Made by a program: the position numbers and the translations under genes. The notes under the pieces were generated by a model that did no database searches, was not told where the DNA came from, and worked only from the letters and a program-made list of their open reading frames with translations. A stretch of DNA of 64,000 bases from Candidatus Obscuribacterales bacterium (lineage in GTDB: Bacteria > Cyanobacteriota > Vampirovibrionia > Obscuribacterales > Obscuribacteraceae): positions 62,001 to 126,000 of the forward strand of contig JAGVKG010000026.1 of assembly GCA_020050685.1 (NCBI GenBank), given 5' to 3'. Each line of letters begins with the position of its first letter. The first letter of the stretch is position 1. Shown in pieces: positions 52,956 through 62,604 of the stretch.

Positions 52956-53924
52956 ATGAACGAAGCAGTAAAAGACCGGATTTATGGAGCCATTCTTGGC
53001 TCAGCTTGCGCCAACTCGCTTGGCGGCAGTTGCATAGGTCTAAATCGCAAAGAAATTTGTACCGCAGTTGGCGCACGCGGACTGAAGGACTTCAGCCCCG
53101 GACTTTTGCGCAGCTTTTTGCCGGATCATGTACCCGGCACCATTCTGGCCGATACTTATTTGGCAATGGCTCTAGCCGAATCCTTGATTGCCAACAAAGG
53201 AAATTTTAGTCAGGCGGATCTCAAGGCGCGCTTCGCGCATTTGCTGGAGGATCCAGCATTTCTCAAATCCGCGCCAGGCGCACTTTGCCTTTCGGCTCTG
53301 CGCCGCATGGCTGACAACGAAGAACCATTAGATGACCATAGTGCAGAGGCCGTACATGATTCTGCCGCAGTGCGTGCTTACCCAATTGGTTGTTTGCCAA
53401 ACAAGTTTAATTTGAAAGAGATTGCCGTCGGACAAACCAAGCTCACTCATGCAGATGGACGCGTTCAAGCTGCGGCTGCCGTTTTGGCAAACTCAGTGCA
53501 TGGATTTATCAACGGCAAGCGCTTGGATAATGAAGCCGAGGTACGAAATTATGTACGCGAGAATTATCAGCTAGCAAGCCAAATTGATGAACGATTTGCC
53601 GAAGCCTGGGACGACGTTGCACCAGATCTCGACTATGCAAGACCGGCTCACGAACTTCCTTATTCGGTTATCAATGTCGAAGCGGATGTATCGGAAGGTG
53701 TGCCAACTTCAGTGGGGATTTTCTTGATCTTCCGCCATAGTTTGGAAGAGGCAATTAGCCAAGCGGCCTCATCCGGTGGAGACACAGATACTGCCGCCGC
53801 CGTAGTTGGCGCATTGTCCGGCGCTTACCACGGCGCATCCGCCATTCCTGAGCGCTGGTTAGCCAAAATTGCCGAGCGCAAGCGCTTAGAAGATATTGCC
53901 GAAGGACTTTGCAAGCTTTGGTAA
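52956..53924 (+). CDS. ADP-ribosylglycohydrolase-like protein
   Basis: A 322-residue protein of the DraG/ARH family. It starts KDRIYGAILGSACANSLGG (family pattern G-A-x-x-G-x-A-x-G-D-A-x-G, with N for the usual D) and carries the second metal-binding block SGGDTDTAAAVVGALSGAYHG intact. The first metal motif, usually TDDT, is not seen; LADTYLA occupies that place. The enzyme family removes ADP-ribose from proteins or cleaves related conjugates in a Mg-dependent way. Activity is uncertain because part of the metal site is altered. ATG 52956 is used; the upstream ribosome site is weak. Confidence 0.8.
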   Translation: MNEAVKDRIYGAILGSACANSLGGSCIGLNRKEICTAVGARGLKDFSPGLLRSFLPDHVPGTILADTYLAMALAESLIANKGNFSQADLKARFAHLLEDPAFLKSAPGALCLSALRRMADNEEPLDDHSAEAVHDSAAVRAYPIGCLPNKFNLKEIAVGQTKLTHADGRVQAAAAVLANSVHGFINGKRLDNEAEVRNYVRENYQLASQIDERFAEAWDDVAPDLDYARPAHELPYSVINVEADVSEGVPTSVGIFLIFRHSLEEAISQAASSGGDTDTAAAVVGALSGAYHGASAIPERWLAKIAERKRLEDIAEGLCKLW

Positions 53925-54016
53925 AGTAGTTGCGAGGACTAGAAAAATCAGCCCCGAGGATATAAAGTAGTCGTCCGCATGAACATATAGCGTGAACATA
54001 TAAAAGGATGAGGTTA

Positions 54017-54796
54017 ATGACAACTCAGCAACTAGAAAGCGTACTTGAAGGAAACAAGCCCATGTTGGCAGACAAAGTAGCAATCATTACAGGTTCAGGC
54101 CGAGGAATCGGCAAAGCAATTGCTCAGGCAATGGTCCAGCAAGGTGCCAAAGTTGTAATCACGGATATCAACGAAGAGCTCTGCCAAACCACCGCTAAAG
54201 AATTGAAAGAAGGCGGCGGTGAGGTAATTGGCGTTCCTTGCAACGTGACAATTTCCGACACAATTGAAAAGATGGTCGAAACAGTGATCAAGACGTGGGG
54301 ACGCATCGACATTTTGGTAAACAATGCCGGTATCACACGCGACGACTTATTTATTCGCATGACGGAAGATCAATGGCAGGCTGTGATTGATACAAATTTG
54401 ACCTCGGCTTTCAAAGTCACCAAGCCAGTGATCAAAGTAATGTCCAAGCAACGTTTTGGTCGCATTATCAACATCGCCTCAACAACCGGCGTGCATGGCA
54501 ATTTTGGTCAAGCAAACTATGCAGCCGCAAAAGCCGGCTTGATTGGTTTCACCAAGACTTTGGCTCGCGAATATGCCAGCCGCAATATCACCTGTAACGC
54601 TGTAGCCCCAGGTTTTATTGAGACCGACATGACCAAAGCCCTAGGTGAAGAGAAAATAAGCAAAGTGGTCGAGCATATTCCGCTGGGCCGCATGGGACAA
54701 CCGCAAGATATTGCTAAAGCCGTTATGTTCTTTGCCGGACCTGGCGAATACGTCACTGGTCAAGTGCTGAAAGTAGACGGCGGGCTTTACATTTAG
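54017..54796 (+). CDS. fabG: 3-oxoacyl-[ACP] reductase
   Basis: A short-chain dehydrogenase, 259 residues from ATG 54017 (AAGGATGAGG upstream); ATG 54062, also with an AAGGA, would give the standard 244-residue form. NADPH loop TGSGRGIGKAIA; NNAG motif LVNNAGITRDD; catalytic Ser-Tyr-Lys in NIASTTGV and QANYAAAKAGLIGF; C-terminus EYVTGQVLKVDGGLYI typical of FabG. It catalyses the first reduction in fatty acid elongation. acpP and fabF follow, a standard fatty-acid cluster. Confidence 0.93.
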   Translation: MTTQQLESVLEGNKPMLADKVAIITGSGRGIGKAIAQAMVQQGAKVVITDINEELCQTTAKELKEGGGEVIGVPCNVTISDTIEKMVETVIKTWGRIDILVNNAGITRDDLFIRMTEDQWQAVIDTNLTSAFKVTKPVIKVMSKQRFGRIINIASTTGVHGNFGQANYAAAKAGLIGFTKTLAREYASRNITCNAVAPGFIETDMTKALGEEKISKVVEHIPLGRMGQPQDIAKAVMFFAGPGEYVTGQVLKVDGGLYI

Positions 54797-54982
54797 TCCT
54801 GCTAATTTTTCCCTCGAAAGACGGCTAGAAATTAGCTTGAAAAGTTCTTAGCGAACATTTCAAAACATTGCCGTTCCTCGAGCCAAAGATGATAGCAAGC
54901 GTGTTATCCTATTTAATTCTGGTGCTCAGGTATCAGCGTCGTCTGCACTTCGTATTTGACCTATTAGGGGGTATTTAGGACC

Positions 54983-55222
54983 ATGGATGAAAAGGAAGCC
55001 TTCGAGCGAGTAAAGAAGGTAGCCGTCGCTCAACTCAACGTTAACGGTGACGAAGTTACTATGGAAGCAAGCTTCACCCAGGACCTAGGCGCCGATTCTC
55101 TCGACACCGTCGAGTTGGTGATGGCTCTTGAGGAAGAATTCGGAATGGAAATTCCGGACGAAGATGCCGAAAAGATCACAACAGTTGGCGAAGCCGTTAA
55201 ATACATCGCCGCTCATCTCTAA
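54983..55222 (+). CDS. acpP: Acyl carrier protein
   Basis: A 79-residue acidic protein with the phosphopantetheine serine S39 in [10 protein letters not shown], and flanking helices [15 protein letters not shown] and [19 protein letters not shown]. It carries growing acyl chains. A GGGGG tract and TTTAGGACC precede ATG 54983. A 186-base gap after fabG, containing GCTAATTT...AAATTAGC arms at 54801-54836, suggests its own promoter, as is common for this highly expressed gene. Confidence 0.97.
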   Translation: MDEKEAFERVKKVAVAQLNVNGDEVTMEASFTQDLGADSLDTVELVMALEEEFGMEIPDEDAEKITTVGEAVKYIAAHL

Positions 55223-55254
55223 GCAAAAGCTAAGTCATCGGCCAGGATGTACAA

Positions 55255-56511
55255 ATGAATAAACAGCGTGTTGTTGTCACCGGCATCGGGGCAGTCACAT
55301 CTCTTGGTATTGGCAAGGATGACTTTTGGTCAGCAATAGTGTCCGGACGTTCGGGTGTATCCCGAGTGACTGGCATCGATCCTAAATATGAATCTGCGTG
55401 CAAAATTGGCGCGCAGATTCATGATTTTGATCCATTAAAATTCATGGAGCCAAAACAAGCCAAGCGAATGGACAGGTTCATTCAGCTCGGTGTTGCTGCC
55501 AGTAAGTTAGCCGTTGAAGACGCCAAGCTTGATATGGCCCAAGAAGATTCAAATCGCGTCGGCGTGATGGTCGGATCAGCCGCCGGTGGTTTTGCCACTT
55601 TTGAAGCACAACACAATATCTTGCTTACCCGTGGTGCAAGTCGTCTGTCACCATTTACGGTGCCAATGATTATTGTCAACATGCCGGCTGGTTGGATATC
55701 GATTATTCATGGGGCAAACGGACCAAATTCTTGCGCAGTAACCGCTTGTGCAACATCGGCACATTGTCTTGGCGATGCATTTAGAATTATTGCCCGCGGT
55801 GAAGCAGACGTTATGTTTGCTGGTGGCACGGAAGCGGTTTTAACACCAGTGGCAATTGCCGCATTTGCTGCCGCTCGTACTTTATCCACTCGCAATGACG
55901 AGCCGGAAAAGGCTAGCCGTCCATTTGACAAAGACCGCGATGGTTTTGTCATGGCAGAAGGTGCCGCTGTTTTGATGCTGGAATCGCTTGAGCATGCGCA
56001 AGCACGTGGTGCTCATATTTATGCCGAAATTGTTGGCTTTGGATCATCTGCCGATGCCCACGATATCGTACAGCCCTGTGCCAACGGACGCGGTGCCACC
56101 ATGGCAATGAAACTGGCTCTGGAAGACGCTGGATTGAAGCCGGAACAAGTTGATTATGTCAATGCACACGGCACGTCGACACCGCTTGGCGATAAAGCCG
56201 AGACTGGTGCGATCAAACAAGTTTTTGGCGAACACGCAACCTCGCACAAGTTGAAAGTCTCATCGACTAAATCTATGAGTGGTCACCTACTTGGTGCCGC
56301 CGGAGCAATCGAAGCTGCCGTTTGTGTCCTGGCAATTGAAAATTCCATATTGCCACCAACAATCAACTTGGATAATCCTGATCCGGAATGCGACCTTGAT
56401 TATGTTCCCCACACAGCTCGCAAGAACGTCAATATTGATGTGGCTATTTCCAACAGCTTTGGCTTCGGTGGCCATAATGCTTGTCTGGCCTTCAAAAAGT
56501 TCAAACAATAA
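55255..56511 (+). CDS. fabF: 3-oxoacyl-[ACP] synthase II
   Basis: A 418-residue condensing enzyme. The Cys-His-His triad is visible: C165 in [14 protein letters not shown], histidines in [11 protein letters not shown] and [16 protein letters not shown]. It ends [17 protein letters not shown], as usual. It extends acyl-ACP with malonyl-ACP. It follows acpP by 32 bases; gatA follows by 11 bases. Confidence 0.96.
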   Translation: MNKQRVVVTGIGAVTSLGIGKDDFWSAIVSGRSGVSRVTGIDPKYESACKIGAQIHDFDPLKFMEPKQAKRMDRFIQLGVAASKLAVEDAKLDMAQEDSNRVGVMVGSAAGGFATFEAQHNILLTRGASRLSPFTVPMIIVNMPAGWISIIHGANGPNSCAVTACATSAHCLGDAFRIIARGEADVMFAGGTEAVLTPVAIAAFAAARTLSTRNDEPEKASRPFDKDRDGFVMAEGAAVLMLESLEHAQARGAHIYAEIVGFGSSADAHDIVQPCANGRGATMAMKLALEDAGLKPEQVDYVNAHGTSTPLGDKAETGAIKQVFGEHATSHKLKVSSTKSMSGHLLGAAGAIEAAVCVLAIENSILPPTINLDNPDPECDLDYVPHTARKNVNIDVAISNSFGFGGHNACLAFKKFKQ

Positions 56512-56522
56512 TTCGGAGTGCG

Positions 56523-58019
56523 ATGAAAGAGCTAATCGGCAAATCAATCTCCAAATTACAAGAACTTCTGGCCAGCAAGCAAGTAAAAGCCAAAGAAGTT
56601 TGTGACGCACACCTCAATCATATTGACCGCCTCGACAAAGAAATTTTTGCCTTCAATACTGTCACTCATGGCTTGGCAAGAAAGCAAGCCGAATTAGTTG
56701 ATCAACAAATTGCCGCAGGCGATAAGCTGGGAAAACTGGCAGGAATTCCCATTGCTCTGAAAGACAATATTTGTCTGCAAGGATATCCAACCACTTGCTC
56801 AAGTAAAATCCTGGCTAATTTCATGCCACCATATGATGCCACCGTGACAAAACGTTTGTTTGAACAAGGGGCAGTTTGCGTCGGCAAAACAAACATGGAT
56901 GAGTTTGCCATGGGCTCATCGACAGAAAATTCCGCGTTCAAACCCACTCTCAATCCCTGGAGTTTGATGGGCAATGGCAATAAGAAATTAGTACCAGGCG
57001 GTTCATCGGGGGGGTCTACCGCATCAGTGGCTGCCGGATTCTCCACAGTGGCATTAGGCTCAGATACTGGCGGATCTATTAGACAGCCCGCTTCGTTTTG
57101 TGGTGTGGTGGGCATGAAGCCGACCTATGGACTGGTATCACGCTTTGGCTTGGTGGCTTTTGCCTCTAGTCTCGATCAAATTGGTCCGCTTGGACGCACA
57201 ACCGAAGATGTAGCAATTACACTGTCTGCGATTGCCGGACATGATTCACATGACTCGACTTCACTGCCTGAGCCGAAAGTAGATTTTTTGTCAGATCTCA
57301 AAAAGCCTATTAAAGGCTTGCGCCTAGGAATTATCTCAGAACTTCTCGGTGAAGGTATAGAGGCTGAGATTCAAGAGGCTATCAAAAAGGCAATTGAGAC
57401 TTATCGCAGCTTAGGTGCCAAATGCGATCAAGTCTCCATGCCTAATTTGAAACACGCTTTGCCTGTCTATTACATAATTGCCACGGCAGAGGCCTCTGCC
57501 AATCTTGCCCGCTATGATGGCGTCAGATATGGCTTGCGTGATAAAGAATCAAAAGACGTTCTTTCCATGTACTACAAGACTCGACAAGCCGGTTTTGGCG
57601 CAGAAGTAAAACGCCGGATTATGCTTGGCACGTTTGCCTTGAGTACAGGATATTACGATGCCTATTACAAAAAGGCCCAACAAGTCAGACAATTGATCAA
57701 AAACGAATTTGATCAAGCATTCCAAAAATTTGATTTGCTCATTTGTCCGACTTCACCATCCGTGGCTTTCGAGTTTGGTGCCAAAACATCCGACCCACTA
57801 AGCATGTATTTATCCGATATTGCCACCATACCAGCCAATCTTGCTGGCATTCCGGCAGTATCTTTGCCCTGCAGTTTTGACAAACAAGGTTTACCAATTG
57901 GTTTACAACTGATGGGACCAGCCTTGTCTGATGCAAAACTTTTACAAGCCGCTTTCGCATTTGAAAGTACGACCAATTTTGATAATCAACCACCACCGGC
58001 ATTATTGACAAAAGTGTAG
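56523..58019 (+). CDS. gatA: Aspartyl/glutamyl-tRNA amidotransferase subunit A
   Basis: A 498-residue amidase-signature enzyme. The Ser-cisSer-Lys triad is indicated by IALKDNICLQG (Lys) and PGGSSGGSTASVAAGF (S161/S162), with SDTGGSIRQPASFCGVVGMK. GatA releases ammonia from glutamine for the GatCAB complex that converts Glu-tRNA(Gln) to Gln-tRNA(Gln). ATG 56523 has GGAG just upstream; an apparent earlier ATG lies inside fabF. gatB and gatC are not in the window. Confidence 0.95.
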   Translation: MKELIGKSISKLQELLASKQVKAKEVCDAHLNHIDRLDKEIFAFNTVTHGLARKQAELVDQQIAAGDKLGKLAGIPIALKDNICLQGYPTTCSSKILANFMPPYDATVTKRLFEQGAVCVGKTNMDEFAMGSSTENSAFKPTLNPWSLMGNGNKKLVPGGSSGGSTASVAAGFSTVALGSDTGGSIRQPASFCGVVGMKPTYGLVSRFGLVAFASSLDQIGPLGRTTEDVAITLSAIAGHDSHDSTSLPEPKVDFLSDLKKPIKGLRLGIISELLGEGIEAEIQEAIKKAIETYRSLGAKCDQVSMPNLKHALPVYYIIATAEASANLARYDGVRYGLRDKESKDVLSMYYKTRQAGFGAEVKRRIMLGTFALSTGYYDAYYKKAQQVRQLIKNEFDQAFQKFDLLICPTSPSVAFEFGAKTSDPLSMYLSDIATIPANLAGIPAVSLPCSFDKQGLPIGLQLMGPALSDAKLLQAAFAFESTTNFDNQPPPALLTKV

Positions 58020-58073
58020 TCACTTTTATGATACACCGGCAACATTTTGGAGACCATTGAAGGAGAAAATCCA

Positions 58074-58514
58074 ATGAAGACTAAATACTTATTCCTAGCA
58101 CTAACGGTGGTGGCACTAAATGCACCTGCCAGTTTGGCCGGCCCAAATGATTTCTTTGGCGGCGGCGCGCAACTACCAGGTGGCCCTCCCGGTGGCACAG
58201 ACCCAGGTGCCGGCTATACACCACCACCAGGTGGATCTGGTGCAGGACGTCCAGATTTTACCGATGACGAAAAGCGCATGCGTCGCAAATACAAGGCGCA
58301 AGTAAAGCACGTCAAAGAAATAATTGCCAAAGGCACCAACATGATTAAGGATGGCGAAAAACGCCATGACCCAAAGGCTATCAAAAAAGGCAAGATTTTC
58401 AAGGAAATTGGCCAGAAGCAATTAGCCGAATTGGAAGCCAACAATCCTTTCCCAACTCCGCAACAGTTGATGGAAGAGAAAGACAAAGAGAAAGCCAAAG
58501 CTGCTAATAAGTGA
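58074..58514 (+). CDS. Small secreted Gly/Pro-rich protein
   Basis: A 146-residue protein with a signal peptide (KYLFLALTVVALNAPASLAG), a Gly/Pro-rich linker (residues about 25-60) and a strongly basic helical C-terminus (DEKRMRRKYKAQVKHVKEII). ATG 58074 follows GAAGGAG. The family is not recognised. It starts 54 bases after gatA and ends 6 bases before the next gene. Confidence 0.65.
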   Translation: MKTKYLFLALTVVALNAPASLAGPNDFFGGGAQLPGGPPGGTDPGAGYTPPPGGSGAGRPDFTDDEKRMRRKYKAQVKHVKEIIAKGTNMIKDGEKRHDPKAIKKGKIFKEIGQKQLAELEANNPFPTPQQLMEEKDKEKAKAANK

Positions 58515-58520
58515 GGTCCT

Positions 58521-59366
58521 GTGCAAGTTTGTATAATTGGAGCTGGCAACGTAGGCTCGGCTCTTCTATTTCCCTTGGCCTATAACAAGCTTGTTGACGA
58601 AGTGCTTGTGATAAACAGAAGCAAGGACGCAGCCATGGCCGCCATCATGGATGTAGCCAGTGCTTGCCCACAAGATGCCAGAAAGATTTCTTACGCAGAA
58701 CCAAGCCGCATCAAAGAATCCGATATCGTCGTTTTCACAGCCGGCGTCAAGATGCGGGGACAAACTGCCGAAACAGTCTTCGGTCCAAATTTAGAGATGG
58801 CCAAATCAATAGCCGATGCAGGCCCACTCAAACCATCAGCAATATGCATTCTCGTCTCCACACCAATCGATCACCTGGCACCGGCACTGCAAAAGTATCT
58901 CAATTTCCCAGCCAATCAGGTAATTGGCTTTGGTGGCGACTTAGATACAAATAGATTGAAATGTGTTTTGCAAAACCACGGGCAAAGCACCAAGCAAGTA
59001 CACGTCGTCGGCGAGCACGGTGGCAATGCTGTTGCCGTTTATCCAGATGAGGCCAACTACGAAACTATTACAAACGATCTGCGCACCTTCTGGTCGAAAC
59101 TAGCCAAACATTCCACCGTTGAGCCACGCAATTTGGCCACCGCCGATCAAGTAAGCCTCCTCATCGATAGCATTTGTACCGACTCTAAAAATGTACACTA
59201 CGTTTGCGGCTACCATCCCGAGCACAAAATGTACTTAACTTGGCCATTTAAAATCGGAAGCGAAGGCACAGAAGAGGCTGTCAAAGTTCCTCTTGGTCCC
59301 CAAGCGACAAAAGACCTAGAGCGTGTTGTTGCCTATCGCTCTAATTCGGCTTTTGCACTGGCCTAA
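58521..59366 (+). CDS. Malate/lactate dehydrogenase-family protein, divergent
   Basis: A 281-residue protein, shorter than the usual 310. Rossmann loop VCIIGAGNVGSALL at the N-terminus; N32 replaces the aspartate that holds the NAD ribose (VLVINRSKD), and an Arg follows, suggesting NADP use. DLDTNRLK keeps the Asp/Arg pair and GEHGGNAV keeps the catalytic histidine. The active-site loop reads VKMRGQTAETVF, keeping one Arg but lacking the second substrate-binding Arg of malate dehydrogenases. Substrate is therefore uncertain. GTG 58521 has GAGG upstream. Confidence 0.8.
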   Translation: MQVCIIGAGNVGSALLFPLAYNKLVDEVLVINRSKDAAMAAIMDVASACPQDARKISYAEPSRIKESDIVVFTAGVKMRGQTAETVFGPNLEMAKSIADAGPLKPSAICILVSTPIDHLAPALQKYLNFPANQVIGFGGDLDTNRLKCVLQNHGQSTKQVHVVGEHGGNAVAVYPDEANYETITNDLRTFWSKLAKHSTVEPRNLATADQVSLLIDSICTDSKNVHYVCGYHPEHKMYLTWPFKIGSEGTEEAVKVPLGPQATKDLERVVAYRSNSAFALA

Positions 59367-59418
59367 TTTGCACCACCTTACTTTGTCGATTAGCTCGTCG
59401 TCGAAGTTGCGCCTAAAG

Positions 59419-62400
59419 CTATTGTCCTTTAGAGGATTTTTCTTCTTCTTCGAGAGTGGCGAGGACGGCTGTGAACATGTCGACTAGGAATGGATCGAAT
59501 TGACGGCCTGCGCCTTTACGTAATTCTTTAATTGCATCTTCACCAGATAAAGCTTTGCGCCAGGGGCGATCGGAAATTAGGGCGTGATAAGCATCGACAA
59601 TAGCAACAATTCTTGAGGCAAGCGGGATTTGTTCGCCTTTAAGTCCATGAGGGTAGCCTGTACCATCCCAGAATTCGTGGTGATATTCTAAAATGTCGCA
59701 AACGTCTTTCAATTCACGTACGGGTCGGAGCAATTGCGCACCAAGCGATGGATGACGTTTGATCATTTCCATTTCTTCTGGTGTGACTTCGCTTTCCTTA
59801 TTTAAAATTGGCTCTGGCACGGCAAGAATTCCCACATCGTGCAATAGTGAGGCCACACGGATGTGTTCCACTTCCGATCCAGCAAGTCCTAATACTTTAG
59901 CCAGTAATTCTGCAAATCTGGCCGTCTCTAAATGATGTACTTTGTTGTATTCGGATTTATCGTAAAGTTTTTGGGCAAGTGCCTTGACCATTTGCACCGC
60001 CTCGGGCGACGCAGGCGGTGGCTCGTCTATTGCTGGCTGATTGCCTGGTGAGTGTACAACTGGTTGACCATTTTCGTCGAATTTCAAAGTCTCACCACGA
60101 GCAATGTTTATTGAAACGACATTTGGTGGCAAGACTGGTGAAGAAGAAGATGATGATGATTCGGCTGTCGGGGGGTTAGGCTTAGCTTCTGACATACCTT
60201 CAGTAATACTTGCCTCAAGCGGCGATACCGGCTTTGCCTCAGTCTTGCCGGAAGCAGTAACATTTTCTTCAATGAATTTTGAAAACGTAAGATCAGATGC
60301 CAAATGAACTTGGTTGCGTCCCAAGCGTTTGGACATATACATGGCGCGGTCAGCAAGCTCAAGCAACTCTTGCTGAGTTTTTGCATCGTCAGGGTAGCTC
60401 GCCACACCAAAACTTGCTGAGACAACAATTTCGCTTTTGTCATAGCGAACATTTTCGGCTGCCAAATTCTTGCGAATACGTTCTGCCAGTACAAGGGCGC
60501 CCTCTTGATGCACTTCGGGAAGAACAATCAAAAATTCTTCGCCACCATATCGCGCTGGGATGTCCACATCACGGCAATCTCGCCTGATCATGCGGCCAAC
60601 ATATTTCAACACCGCATCGCCTGCCTGGTGTCCGTATTTGTCATTGGTCGACTTGAAGTAATCGATATCGAGCAAAATTATCGATAGGTTGCGAGAATAA
60701 CGCTCAGCTTGACGCAATTGCTCAGCCAAACGTTCCTGCGCTGCACGGTGATTATAAAGCCCTGTCAAACCATCGGTAGTTGCTTGACGCTGAACGCAAG
60801 CATACAATCGCGAATTAGTCACACCACTGGCTACCTGATCTGCAACTTGCTTGAAGAAATTCACATTGTCTTGGCTCCAATGAGCTTCGTTCTCGCACTT
60901 GTGACCACCAAGAATGCCTAACAATTTTTCTTCATACGTCACCGGCACATAAAACAAAGCACGCACGTGATGACCAAGAAGCGGTCCTCTGACAAATGGC
61001 TCAGGCAGCCGTTCTCGCGAAACATCGCTTACAAACACACAAGAGTCACCGGCAAAATATTCTTTGAAAGTTTCCAGCACTGCCAAATCAATGTCCTTCG
61101 GCTTAAGGCTGTAGTGCTCGTTGCGCGCATATTCAGCCCGGACAAAATCTTCACTTTCTTCGGCTGGCAATACTAAGAAACAACAATCAAGCGAATAATA
61201 ATCGGCAAGCGCTTCCAGTGCTTCTTTTACATTATCCTGTATGTTGAACGAGCGACGAATAGTATTGGAGATGCGATGCAAAAGTTGGTCTTGCCCCAGT
61301 CTCTTTTCCGCCTCGAGCTTACGCTGCTCAAGTTCCGTCTTAACTTTGAGAAGATCTTGCTTGTCGCGCTCCGAAACCTGGCGAGCCCTGGATGCCTCTT
61401 CATGAGCCGTTTCCAGCTTGTGCGAATAAGCATCAAGCAATTCAAGTTGAACCGACAAATCGCGCTCGGCAGTGTGATGACGCAACAAAGTTTTTACACG
61501 TGCAGATAATTCCGCTTCCAAAGACGACTGAAACACACAATCATCGGCACCAGCATTCAGACCCTCAACCTTTTGTTCCGGATTATCATCTGAAATGATC
61601 AAAATAATTGGAATATGTTGCCAGGCTTGTTTGGCTCTGATTTCCTTACACAAACTTCCACCTGATGCAGATTGCATTTGACCTTCTAGGATAATCAAAT
61701 CAACCGCATCAGCTTCCAAATGCTCAAGCACCTTTTGACTTGAGTCCACCTCTGTGACGCGATACGTATCGGAAAGCGCTCGCACATAACGTCTGCGCAC
61801 TGCACGATCGGCATGGGCTATCAAAACACGCTCGCATTCACCCGGAAGAATGCCTTTGGCTTTCTCTTGCGTCGCTTGTTCTTGTTTCGGCTGACCGAGA
61901 GCATTACCTGATTGCTTAGCGCCTTCTTTTGTGATTGGCACCAAACTGGCAATCAGCTTTGCTTGATTGGCAGCAAAATCCATAAGCTCAGCAATTTCCT
62001 CAGGTGTGACCTGCTTGGTCTCATCCAAAATAACTGCACGAATTAAACCAACAACAATTTGTCTGCCTTCTTGTTCGGAGTCACGATCAATTACAGGCAC
62101 AATTAAATAAGGCAAACCATGCGCGCTGGAAGCACCAAGAAATGCATGACCGAGAAATGGCTTTTGAGTTTGCTTGACCTTTTGTGCCACCAAAGTATGT
62201 GCCACCGAAAGCGGTTGCTTTTGCTCATCGAGCAACGACTCGAAAATATGTGAGTCACTTGCAGAATCTGCCTGAAAGGCCGCTACATTTTGCACTGAAT
62301 GGCCTTGCACCAGGTCAATCAAACAAATGTCATAACCGAGCACATCCAATAGGTGACGACGCACGGCATCAAGAAGCTCTCGCTCATGCTGAAGTCTGCC

Positions 62401-62439
62401 TTGCGTATCATTATCGTGCGCTCGTGCCACCAAAATCAC
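59419..62439 (-). CDS. GAF-pseudoreceiver-GAF-GGDEF-HD-GYP signalling protein
   Basis: A 1006-residue cyclic-di-GMP enzyme. A GAF-like N-terminal domain (about 1-170) is followed by a receiver-like domain (about 205-325) in which the phosphoacceptor Asp is E252 (DLIILEGQM) and the conserved Lys is missing. Then a coiled coil, a second GAF (about 395-555), a GGDEF domain with R-Y-G632-G-E-E-F636 and an RxxD inhibitory site (CRDVDIPARYGG), a Ser/Pro linker, and an HD-GYP domain with H867-D868 and HHEFWDGTGYP (920-930). Both synthesis and degradation motifs are intact. The gene is divergent from the hybrid kinase next door. Confidence 0.92.
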   Translation of the reverse strand: MILVARAHDNDTQGRLQHERELLDAVRRHLLDVLGYDICLIDLVQGHSVQNVAAFQADSASDSHIFESLLDEQKQPLSVAHTLVAQKVKQTQKPFLGHAFLGASSAHGLPYLIVPVIDRDSEQEGRQIVVGLIRAVILDETKQVTPEEIAELMDFAANQAKLIASLVPITKEGAKQSGNALGQPKQEQATQEKAKGILPGECERVLIAHADRAVRRRYVRALSDTYRVTEVDSSQKVLEHLEADAVDLIILEGQMQSASGGSLCKEIRAKQAWQHIPIILIISDDNPEQKVEGLNAGADDCVFQSSLEAELSARVKTLLRHHTAERDLSVQLELLDAYSHKLETAHEEASRARQVSERDKQDLLKVKTELEQRKLEAEKRLGQDQLLHRISNTIRRSFNIQDNVKEALEALADYYSLDCCFLVLPAEESEDFVRAEYARNEHYSLKPKDIDLAVLETFKEYFAGDSCVFVSDVSRERLPEPFVRGPLLGHHVRALFYVPVTYEEKLLGILGGHKCENEAHWSQDNVNFFKQVADQVASGVTNSRLYACVQRQATTDGLTGLYNHRAAQERLAEQLRQAERYSRNLSIILLDIDYFKSTNDKYGHQAGDAVLKYVGRMIRRDCRDVDIPARYGGEEFLIVLPEVHQEGALVLAERIRKNLAAENVRYDKSEIVVSASFGVASYPDDAKTQQELLELADRAMYMSKRLGRNQVHLASDLTFSKFIEENVTASGKTEAKPVSPLEASITEGMSEAKPNPPTAESSSSSSSPVLPPNVVSINIARGETLKFDENGQPVVHSPGNQPAIDEPPPASPEAVQMVKALAQKLYDKSEYNKVHHLETARFAELLAKVLGLAGSEVEHIRVASLLHDVGILAVPEPILNKESEVTPEEMEMIKRHPSLGAQLLRPVRELKDVCDILEYHHEFWDGTGYPHGLKGEQIPLASRIVAIVDAYHALISDRPWRKALSGEDAIKELRKGAGRQFDPFLVDMFTAVLATLEEEEKSSKGQ

Positions 62440-62604
62440 CCATATCAGGCTACTTGACCATATACATTGAGCACCGGGTCTTACAGGTGAGTCTAACAGA
62501 ATAGTGAGATTATACTCAAATCTTCTTGATATCCAATTTTTTTTCGCGACAGAACTAAAGAGAAGTACACTTGATATGAATTGGAACTGAGACCTTGATA
62601 TTCC

